Source: Tropicimonas marinistellae
GTDB taxonomy: Bacteria; Pseudomonadota; Alphaproteobacteria; Rhodobacterales; Rhodobacteraceae
Assembly (NCBI RefSeq): GCF_001509585.1
Contig: NZ_LNCI01000001.1
Coordinates: 62,001 to 126,000 of the forward strand
Direction of reading: 5' to 3'
DNA: 64,000 nt
Of this stretch, positions 57,105 through 64,000 are shown piece after piece; positions within the stretch are counted from its first letter, which is position 1; the number at the start of each line of letters is the position of its first letter. Under the pieces are notes generated by a model, which worked only from the letters and a program-made list of their open reading frames with translations, did not search any database and had not been told where the DNA came from. A program made the translations under genes and the position numbers.

Positions 57105-57977
57105 GTGATTGGAATTGTCGGAATTATCGTCATCTTCGTCATGGTGTTTGGTGGCTATATCGCTGCCGGCGGCAAGATGGCGATAATTCTAAAGTCACTC
57201 CCGTATGAATTCACGATGATCGGTGGCGCGGCCATCGGCGCTTTCGTGATCTCGAATGACATCGGAGCCATCAAACACACGTTGAAAGACGTCGGTAAGG
57301 TATTCAAGGGCCCCAAGTGGAAGCCGGAGGATTACCGAGATCTGCTTTGCCTGCTCTACGAACTGATTCGTTTGGCGCGACAGAACCCGGTCGGCCTTGA
57401 AGAGCACATCGAAGCGCCTGAGAATTCGCCGATCTTCAGCGTGTATCAAAAGATACTTGCCGACAAGGAAGCCGTCGACTTGATCTGCGACACGTTGCGC
57501 TCGGCGTCGATGAACTACGACGACCCGCATCAGGTCGAAGAGGTTCTGGAAAAGCGCATCGATGCAAACCACGCGCACTCCATGCACTCCAGCCATGCGC
57601 TTCAGACCATGGCAGATGGGTTGCCCGCTCTCGGCATTGTTGCCGCTGTTCTTGGTGTTATCAAGACAATGGGGTCCATTGACCAACCTCCTGAGATTCT
57701 CGGGAAATTGATTGGCGGCGCCTTGGTTGGGACGTTTCTAGGTGTGTTTCTCGCCTATGGGCTCGTCGGTCCCTTTGCGGCCAAAGTGAGTGACGTCACA
57801 CAGGAGGACGCGCATTTCTACCAGCTTATTCGCGAAGTGCTGGTTGCGAATCTTCACAACCACGCAACGAATATCTGTATCGAAGTTGGACGGCAGAATA
57901 CGCCGAGCCATATTCGACCGAGTTTTTCGGATCTGGAAGACGCACTCAAGGAAGTGAAACAAAGGGAAGCCGCATGA
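57105..57977 (+). CDS. motA: Flagellar motor stator protein MotA
   Basis: The 290-residue stator proton channel subunit has four transmembrane helices, with MotA-family signatures LYELIRLARQNPVGLEEHIE in the cytoplasmic loop and ADGLPALGIVAAVLGVIKTM in the channel-lining part. GTG 57105 is preceded by GCGGAGCGA. No MotB gene follows; instead the stop overlaps a 754-residue exported protein. A MotB partner must come from elsewhere. Confidence 0.95.
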   Translation: MIGIVGIIVIFVMVFGGYIAAGGKMAIILKSLPYEFTMIGGAAIGAFVISNDIGAIKHTLKDVGKVFKGPKWKPEDYRDLLCLLYELIRLARQNPVGLEEHIEAPENSPIFSVYQKILADKEAVDLICDTLRSASMNYDDPHQVEEVLEKRIDANHAHSMHSSHALQTMADGLPALGIVAAVLGVIKTMGSIDQPPEILGKLIGGALVGTFLGVFLAYGLVGPFAAKVSDVTQEDAHFYQLIREVLVANLHNHATNICIEVGRQNTPSHIRPSFSDLEDALKEVKQREAA

Positions 57978-60238
57978 CTCGTTGCGTACTGCTTCTTCTG
58001 GTGTTTTGCTTTCTGACGCCGCCGGCACGAGCAGAGACCGTGCGCGTTCTATCAGGTGAGCACGATGAGTTTTCCAGGATTGTCTTGGTCTTCAAGCGCC
58101 CGATAAACTGGACGTATCGCACGTCGGACACCGGGTTTGAGATAGTTCTGGATCGCACTGATGTCCTACTGGACCTCTCGAAAGTTTTCGATCTTATTCC
58201 ACGCGACAGGATCAAGTCTGTCTCGTTCGATGCCAATACAGGAACACTCTCGCTCGAGAGCGACTGCAATTGTGTGCTCGAAGTATTTCTCGCCGGTACG
58301 AATACACTTGCCATAGATGTTGCAGAAAGCGACCAAACGGATACTGGGCAAGCCAATTCAGGCACGCCTTCGTCTCCGTTCCCTTTTGGCAGGTCGCACT
58401 TGGCGCCGCCGAGACTTGAGGTGAGCGATCCGGGAGATACACCGGCGATCCCGAATTCGGAAATGGGCGTAGTGGCCGCAACGCGGGATAACCTTGTTCC
58501 ATTACCTCGGTCGACGCGACCGGCCCATACACTGCTTGAGACCTCGTTGCTCCGGCAACTCGGTAGAGCGGCAAGCCAGGGACTTGCGACGATTGACATA
58601 CCGGAAGGCGCGCGCAGGAATCCTGCGAAACCCAACGACGTTGGCGTAGGTCCAGCGCGCTCTGCTGACGAGGGAAAGCACGTCGCTAGCGCAACGGTAT
58701 TTGACCGCTCCTTCATCTCGCAGGACAGCGGACAATCCCTTCGAGCGGCCGGTTTTTCTTGCTTGGACGAAAGCCTGCTCGATCCAGAACAATGGTCGGG
58801 GTCATACAGCGAAGCGTTTCGAGTAGGATGGGCTCGGCTTGAGTTATTTGATGGTCGCGATCAACCCGTTCCTGCGGTCATTGAGGTGTTGGTGCGGGAG
58901 TACCTTTCCAATGGATTTGGGGCCGAAGCAGTGACGGTGTTGGACGAGTTCCCGGGCTTGCTAGAGCAAGAAGACCTATACCGGACAATCGGACAGATCC
59001 TCGACGGTCGGTCGGTACGAAAGCCAAATCCACTTCTGGGGCAGGAAAGCTGCCCTAGCCCCGGTGCCGTGTGGGCGGTTGTCGCGGCGGGGTCTCAAAA
59101 CTCATTGGAAAATGTTGATATCGATGCGGTTCAGGAGTGGTTCTTTCGGTTTCCGGCGAACTTGCGGCGACAGATTGGTCCAAGGCTCGCAAGTCATTTG
59201 TACGACGGCGGATTTGCTGACGCGGCGACTGCTGTGCGCGATTCAACGGAACGAGCTTCGGCTGATCCGAGTTCCGAGCTTACTCTCCTGGATGCAACGA
59301 CGGATATTGCACCACATGCACAACTCAGTGCTCAGTCCGCCCTATCAGACGTGATCGCACGGAATGGCGCGGTGTCGGCGGCAGCAATGCACCAAATGCT
59401 GTCAGACGCCATTGACAGGGCGCGGATCGACCCGGAGCAAGTCGTTCTCGCTGAAGCCATGGCATTCGAGCTCACGGGGAGCGATGAGGGCGATGATTTA
59501 GTTCGAATTGCATCGCGTGCGCGTGCGCATCTCGGCGAGTTCGATATTGCGCTTCAACACCACGAGTCGTTGATCGGAAAAACCACACCGACAGATCAGA
59601 TCGATACTCTTCTCTCCGAGATTGTGGACCAGATGGTGCGAGTGGAAGATGATGTCGCGTTGCTCCGGTTCATGGAGTCTCCGGTGCATGGTCATGTCTT
59701 CACAAGTCTCGAAGATCGTACAGTCGGCGACGCCGCCGACCATTTGCTCGGGTTGGGATTGTGGAAGCCGGCGGAGCGGCTTCTGATGGCCAAGGGTAGA
59801 ACCTTTGCCGACAACAATCGGCTATTGATGGCACGTGTGGCGTTGTTTCGCCAAGATCCCTCTCTTGCACTCACTCTCGTTGCGGGAGATCGCGGCCAAG
59901 AAAGCCGAGAAGTACGTGCACTGGCTCTATCAGACCTGAAAGAGCATGCGGCGGCGGCGGCATTGTTCGACGAAAACGCGGATCGCGATACAGCGGGTAA
60001 AGAGGCGTGGTTGTCGGGGGACCGAGACCTGATCGACGCATTCGGTACAGAAATTGAGAAATCGTTTTCAGAGATGCGCCGTCCCTCGAATGCCGAGGAA
60101 AAAGAGGTGCGCGATCCTGATACCACAGAAATTTCGCTAGAACGAATTCGTGGCGATATCGAACGAAGCCGCATGTTGCGTGACAACATTGTGGCACTCC
60201 TCAACACCGCTGAGTCGGCACAGCACGAAACACGGTAA
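57974..60238 (+). CDS. Large exported protein of unknown function downstream of motA
   Basis: The 754-residue protein has a clear Sec signal peptide (MTRCVLLLLVFCFLTPPARA). Residues about 20-115 form a beta-rich domain with AMIN-like features (EFSRIVLVFKRPINWTY and LESDCNCVLEVFLAG). A disordered linker spans about 116-240. The C-terminal two-thirds is helical with TPR-like repeats. It overlaps motA by 4 bp. An AMIN-like start would suggest a peptidoglycan or septal contact. I do not recognise the family; function is unknown. Confidence 0.7.
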   Translation: MTRCVLLLLVFCFLTPPARAETVRVLSGEHDEFSRIVLVFKRPINWTYRTSDTGFEIVLDRTDVLLDLSKVFDLIPRDRIKSVSFDANTGTLSLESDCNCVLEVFLAGTNTLAIDVAESDQTDTGQANSGTPSSPFPFGRSHLAPPRLEVSDPGDTPAIPNSEMGVVAATRDNLVPLPRSTRPAHTLLETSLLRQLGRAASQGLATIDIPEGARRNPAKPNDVGVGPARSADEGKHVASATVFDRSFISQDSGQSLRAAGFSCLDESLLDPEQWSGSYSEAFRVGWARLELFDGRDQPVPAVIEVLVREYLSNGFGAEAVTVLDEFPGLLEQEDLYRTIGQILDGRSVRKPNPLLGQESCPSPGAVWAVVAAGSQNSLENVDIDAVQEWFFRFPANLRRQIGPRLASHLYDGGFADAATAVRDSTERASADPSSELTLLDATTDIAPHAQLSAQSALSDVIARNGAVSAAAMHQMLSDAIDRARIDPEQVVLAEAMAFELTGSDEGDDLVRIASRARAHLGEFDIALQHHESLIGKTTPTDQIDTLLSEIVDQMVRVEDDVALLRFMESPVHGHVFTSLEDRTVGDAADHLLGLGLWKPAERLLMAKGRTFADNNRLLMARVALFRQDPSLALTLVAGDRGQESREVRALALSDLKEHAAAAALFDENADRDTAGKEAWLSGDRDLIDAFGTEIEKSFSEMRRPSNAEEKEVRDPDTTEISLERIRGDIERSRMLRDNIVALLNTAESAQHETR

Positions 60239-60297
60239 CGATCGAGTAACTCACAGCGCCTATTCCTTGTCGCGGGACGAACCAGAAAGGCGCCCGA

Positions 60298-61053
60298 ATG
60301 CGGTATGAATTGCGCGATGTCGTGTTGATTTCTGCTTCCCAATTTTGGGGTCAGGCTCTGCTGCGGATTGCGACCGTCGCACTTTTGACCTTTGCATTAT
60401 CTTTGCCTTTTCAGGCGAGTGCCTTTGTAACGTCATCCGATGTTTGCCTGAATCGCGCGGAAGTGGAGGCACGCAACGCAAAGGTTCCACTCGCAGTATT
60501 AAGTGCGATTGCGACTCTGGAAAGTGGCCGGCGCGTTGGGGGAGAGTTGCGCCCCTGGCCGTGGACAGTTCATGCAGAGGGGAAAGGTCATTGGTTTGAT
60601 ACAAAGTCCGAGGCGGTGAGTTATGTCACGACATTGGTGAAAAGCGGTGTGCGGAATATCGATGTCGGGTGTTTCCAGTTGAATTTGAGATGGCATGGGA
60701 GAAATTTCGAAAGTGTTGGCGAGATGTTCGACCCTGCAGAAAACGCTCGTTATGCAGCTTCTTTTCTGCGCGGGCTCTACGGGGAATACGGCGCATGGGA
60801 AGAAGCAGCGGTCGCGTATCATTCGCGGACGCCGCGCTACGCCCAGGTTTACCGAAATCGCCTTGCCCCGCTTCTCGCATCCTTTCGCGGCTCTCCCGGT
60901 GATGACTTTGATCCTGCTGCCTCCAGCGGTACGACCGGGCGCCGTACCCAAAGCCGGCCCCCCTTTCGTCCGGGAGGAGCGCAGGCACTCGCGTCTCTCG
61001 TGCCACTGAGTGATGGACCCGCGGCCGTGCCGCTTTTCGGGGTGCGGGAATGA
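60298..61053 (+). CDS. Flagellar lytic transglycosylase, SltF-type
   Basis: The 251-residue protein has an N-terminal signal/anchor (about 20-42) and an SLT domain: the catalytic Glu is E75 in IATLESGRR, the core NIDVGCFQLNLRWH replaces the GCMQIN motif, and AYHSRTPRYAQVYRNRL closes the fold. In Rhodobacter sphaeroides the analogous SltF opens peptidoglycan for the rod and acts with a FlgJ that lacks muramidase, which fits here. It overlaps flhA by 4 bp. Confidence 0.82.
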   Translation: MRYELRDVVLISASQFWGQALLRIATVALLTFALSLPFQASAFVTSSDVCLNRAEVEARNAKVPLAVLSAIATLESGRRVGGELRPWPWTVHAEGKGHWFDTKSEAVSYVTTLVKSGVRNIDVGCFQLNLRWHGRNFESVGEMFDPAENARYAASFLRGLYGEYGAWEEAAVAYHSRTPRYAQVYRNRLAPLLASFRGSPGDDFDPAASSGTTGRRTQSRPPFRPGGAQALASLVPLSDGPAAVPLFGVRE

Positions 61054-63143
61054 CACAGCGATCGATCGAATTCCGCCGCCTCGTGAATCCGACCGTGCTT
61101 CTTTCGGTCGCTCTCATGTCGATCATCGTGATGATGATCCTTCCGATGCCGGCATGGGTTCTCGATGTCGGCCTCGCAGCCTCCTTTGCTCTGGCCATCC
61201 TGATCTTCACGGTCACTCTCTTTATCGAGCGACCACTCGATTTCTCATCCTTCCCGACAGTGCTTTTGGCATCTCTCATGTTGCGCCTGTCACTGAATGT
61301 CTCATCCACCAAGCTTATCATCGGGCAGGGCCATACGGGTACGGCCGCGGCGGGCAATGTAATTCATGGCTTCGCGATGTTCGTCATGGGCGGCAGTGTA
61401 TTCCTCGGCCTCGTCGTTTTCTGCGTTCTGCTCATAGTCAACTTCATAGTGATCACGAAAGGCGCGACGCGGATGGCCGAGGTCGGCGCACGATTCGCGC
61501 TCGATGGAATGCCGGGCAAGCAGCTTGCCATCGATAGCGACATGTCGGCCGGCGCGATCGACCATCAGGAAGCAAAGCTCCGTCGCGAGCGCGAGCAAGC
61601 GGAAACAACTTTCTTTGGTTCGCTTGATGGTGCATCGAAATTCGTCAAGGGCGACGCTATCGCGGGGCTTCTGATCACGCTTCTGAACCTCGTCATGGGG
61701 CTCACCATGGGCCTGGCCGTCCACGACATGCAGATCGGTCAAGCCCTTGAGACCTATGCGATTCTCACGGTGGGCGACGGTCTGGTTTCACAGATTCCGG
61801 CGGTCATAATCTCCGTTGCATCGGCTTTGCTGCTTGCGCGTGGCGGCAATACGGGCGCTACCGATCTTGCGATCGTTGCGCAACTGAACCGCCATCCCGC
61901 GGCGCTTCTGACTGTTGGCGTTTTGATGCTGGTTTTCGGCCTCGTTCCAGGATTTCCCTTTCTTCCGTTCGGGATCGGCGCACTGGTTCTGTGCGCAACG
62001 GGCCTGCGCGGACTTCGCCGTGCGGAGCATCCGGACGAGCCGGATACCGCAGCGGCGCCCCAGGACGTAGCCGAACCAGAGAAGCGGATCGGTGACATTC
62101 TCGACCTCGATGACATTCACCTCGAGTTCGCTCCGGACCTTGTCTCAATGGTTCTCGACCCCGCGACGGGGCTGGAAACGCGAATTACCAACATTCGTAA
62201 CCACGTCGCGGCAACTTACGGATTGATCCTTCCTGAAATCCGGTTGACCGATAACGCGTCGCTTGCTGCCGGCGCCTATGTTGTCAGAATTCACGGTGTA
62301 GAGCAGGCGAGAGACCGGCTACGCCCTGGTGAGTTCCTGGCGTTGGTCTCTGGCGATGCGGCGGTTCTGCCGAGTGGCGACGATGTCGAAGAACCGGTCT
62401 ATGGCGCACCGGCGCGGTGGATTGCTCCGTCAGATCGCGAAAAGGCGGTCATGGTCGGAACGACGATCGTTTCGCCGGCCGAGGTGCTTGCAACCCATAT
62501 TCTAGAGGTAATCAAACAAAACCTGGCCCGTCTGTTGACGCTGAAGGCGCTACGGCGGTTGTTGCAGGAACTGTCAAATCTATCCGATCCTGTCCGATCC
62601 GAGGCCAACCGGATACTGATTGACGAACTCGTCCCCGACCGCGTTCCACTCGATGTTCTTCTGTCCGTGCTGCGCCTGTTGTTGGAAGAACGGGTTTCAA
62701 TCCGCAACATGCCACTCATCTTGGAGGCGATATCCGAAGCGCGTGGAAGTTTCTCTTCACCGGAGGCGATATGCGAACATGTGCGCCAAAGGCTGGGTTT
62801 TCAGATCGTGGCTGAATTGCGTCGTGACGACGGGACATTGCCTCTGATCCAACTGGCGCCTGAGTGGGAGGAACGCTTCTCGACCTATCGCGTCGACGGG
62901 CCGCCCGGCCAGGAGGCTGTCGCGCTGCCTCCGGATGAGTTTGGACGCCTGTCCGGCGGAATATCCACCAAGCTGGCAAAGGCATCGGAAACCGGGATCT
63001 ATCCTGCGTTGATCGTCTCGAGCAGGCGGCGCCGGTTTATTGCGTCGGTCCTTGCAGCGAAGCGGATCGTGGCACCTGTGCTTTCATTCGAGGAACTCGG
63101 GCCGGGCGAACGGCCATCGATTGTCGGCGTGGTGGCGCACTGA
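61050..63143 (+). CDS. flhA: Flagellar export apparatus protein FlhA
   Basis: The 697-residue export gate protein has eight N-terminal transmembrane helices and the FHIPEP signature RMAEVGARFALDGMPGKQ. The large C-terminal cytoplasmic domain (about 340-697) docks export substrates and chaperones. It overlaps sltF (ATGA) and fliR (TGATG). Length and motifs are normal. Confidence 0.97.
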   Translation: MTQRSIEFRRLVNPTVLLSVALMSIIVMMILPMPAWVLDVGLAASFALAILIFTVTLFIERPLDFSSFPTVLLASLMLRLSLNVSSTKLIIGQGHTGTAAAGNVIHGFAMFVMGGSVFLGLVVFCVLLIVNFIVITKGATRMAEVGARFALDGMPGKQLAIDSDMSAGAIDHQEAKLRREREQAETTFFGSLDGASKFVKGDAIAGLLITLLNLVMGLTMGLAVHDMQIGQALETYAILTVGDGLVSQIPAVIISVASALLLARGGNTGATDLAIVAQLNRHPAALLTVGVLMLVFGLVPGFPFLPFGIGALVLCATGLRGLRRAEHPDEPDTAAAPQDVAEPEKRIGDILDLDDIHLEFAPDLVSMVLDPATGLETRITNIRNHVAATYGLILPEIRLTDNASLAAGAYVVRIHGVEQARDRLRPGEFLALVSGDAAVLPSGDDVEEPVYGAPARWIAPSDREKAVMVGTTIVSPAEVLATHILEVIKQNLARLLTLKALRRLLQELSNLSDPVRSEANRILIDELVPDRVPLDVLLSVLRLLLEERVSIRNMPLILEAISEARGSFSSPEAICEHVRQRLGFQIVAELRRDDGTLPLIQLAPEWEERFSTYRVDGPPGQEAVALPPDEFGRLSGGISTKLAKASETGIYPALIVSSRRRRFIASVLAAKRIVAPVLSFEELGPGERPSIVGVVAH

Positions 63144-63913
63144 TGGAGAACGTTTTGGCCCTCGCGGACATCGGAAGTGCCTGGCTGGTCATGGCTCTCG
63201 TCGTGTTTCTCCGGATCGGCACGGCGATCCTCTTCTTGCCGGGTTTTGGCGAGCGCTCCGTGCCGCAGCGCGTTCGCTTGGCGCTCGCGGTGGCATTCAC
63301 GATCATCGTGACCCCCACCGTGGGTGTCACGGGGGGGGCCGAACTACCGTTGTCCTTGGTTCCGGTTCTTGCGGCAGAAACACTTGTTGGCGCGGTATTG
63401 GGTCTGTCGATCCGGATGATGATTTTCATATTGCAAATAGCAGGATCGATTGCCGCGCAGTCGACGTCGCTTGCGCAGATCTTTGGCGGGGCGTCGACAG
63501 AACCACTCCCGGCATTCGGGCATGTGCTGGTCGTCGCGGGCCTTGCGCTGGCCATGTTGGCCGGACTTCACATCCGTCTCACGGAGGCATTCATCGGAAG
63601 CTATCAGTGGTTTCCCGTCGGTGCCGGTTTCCGGAGCGCGGATTTGGCCGAGTTCTGGACTGCGAAGGTTTCGGGAGCTTTCTCGCTGGCCTTCACCTTT
63701 TCGGCGCCTTTCGTCGTCGCCGCGTTCATCTACAATCTCGCTCTCGGTGCGATCAATCGGGCGATGCCGCAACTTATGGTTGTTCTCGTGGGTGCGCCCG
63801 CGATCACGGCGACTGGACTCGCGATGCTCGCGATCTTGTCGCCGCTGATGCTGGAACTCTGGCGCGACGCGCTTGACGCCGTTCTGGCTGCCCCGCTGCG
63901 AGCGACGCTGTGA
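63143..63913 (+). CDS. fliR: Flagellar export gate protein FliR
   Basis: The 256-residue gate protein has about six transmembrane segments with FLRIGTAILFLPGFGERSVPQRVRLALA near the N-terminus and SGAFSLAFTFSAPFVVAAFIYN, the FliR landmark. It overlaps flhA and flhB. With FliP and FliQ it forms the secretion channel. Confidence 0.95.
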   Translation: MENVLALADIGSAWLVMALVVFLRIGTAILFLPGFGERSVPQRVRLALAVAFTIIVTPTVGVTGGAELPLSLVPVLAAETLVGAVLGLSIRMMIFILQIAGSIAAQSTSLAQIFGGASTEPLPAFGHVLVVAGLALAMLAGLHIRLTEAFIGSYQWFPVGAGFRSADLAEFWTAKVSGAFSLAFTFSAPFVVAAFIYNLALGAINRAMPQLMVVLVGAPAITATGLAMLAILSPLMLELWRDALDAVLAAPLRATL

Positions 63914-64000
63914 GCACATCTGATGAATCCGAAAAGCAACACGAACCGACGCAGAAGCGGCTCGACGATGCCCGGCGGAAGGGGGAGATACCGCGATCGA
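63910..64000 (+). CDS. flhB: Flagellar export protein FlhB (3' partial)
   Basis: Only 30 codons are present. GTG 63910 overlaps the fliR stop (GTGA). The residues include EPTQKRLDDARRKGEIPRS, equivalent to the EPT-xKxxxAREKGQVxRS N-terminus of FlhB, the substrate-specificity switch of flagellar export. The rest lies outside the window. Confidence 0.9.
   Translation, partial: MSTSDESEKQHEPTQKRLDDARRKGEIPRS

Overview
The window looks like chromosome of a GC-rich alphaproteobacterium of the Rhodobacterales (Roseobacter/Paracoccaceae type). This is inferred from gene content and order, not from a database search. The indicators are a dnaA-dnaN-recF-gyrB block followed by rpsT, an enoyl-CoA hydratase, mutM, ubiE and ubiB; a tctCBA/TctDE tricarboxylate module; and a large flagellar superoperon with FlaF, FlbT, a muramidase-less FlgJ and a separate SltF-type lytic transglycosylase.

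Region 1 (1-7386) is a sugar catabolic locus: an L-fucose-isomerase-like protein cut by the window edge, an FGGY kinase and a class II aldolase on the plus strand, facing a minus-strand ribose-type ABC importer (ATPase, permease, binding protein). The importer has a LacI-family-like palindrome at its putative promoter and a structured leader. Region 2 (7387-11050) holds alanine dehydrogenase with a divergent Lrp/AsnC regulator, rpmJ, tRNA-Val(GAC) and an N-formylglutamate amidohydrolase-like protein. Region 3 (11061-17405) is a tripartite tricarboxylate transporter, tctCBA, divergent from a TctD/TctE two-component system whose operon also encodes a lone periplasmic binding protein. Region 4 (17449-27900) is more mixed: DNA polymerase IV with an N-terminal zinc-ribbon-like segment, a GlxA-type regulator, a glycine-zipper lipoprotein, a possible frameshifted DUF1127 gene, an NmrA-like SDR with a membrane protein, a lipoprotein of the phospholipase D family, and a copper module (copA-cueR) with a textbook 19-bp-spaced MerR-family promoter.

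Region 5 (27901-39206) is housekeeping: gyrB, recF, dnaN, dnaA, rpsT, enoyl-CoA hydratase and mutM on the minus strand, then ubiE-ubiB on the plus strand. No DnaA-box cluster is visible beside dnaA, so I do not place oriC here.

Region 6 (39226-64000, running off the right edge) is a flagellar cluster arranged as alternating plus- and minus-strand operons. It encodes the export gate and ATPase (FliP, FliQ, FliR, FlhA, FlhB start, FliI, FliH), MS ring and switch (FliF, FliN), rod, rod-cap and L/P-ring parts (FlgB, C, F, G, H, A, FliE, FlgJ-like), hook control (FlgD, FliK), flagellin with FlaF and FlbT, stator parts (MotA, MotE, two FliL-type proteins), SltF, and several uncharacterised proteins, the largest a 754-residue exported protein after MotA. 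All three divergent flagellar promoter regions, and the flagellin leader, carry a TTAN-N7-TTAN-like element resembling a CtrA box, which suggests one master regulator for the cluster. Genes for MotB, FliG, FliM and the hook and junction proteins are absent here and presumably lie outside the window.
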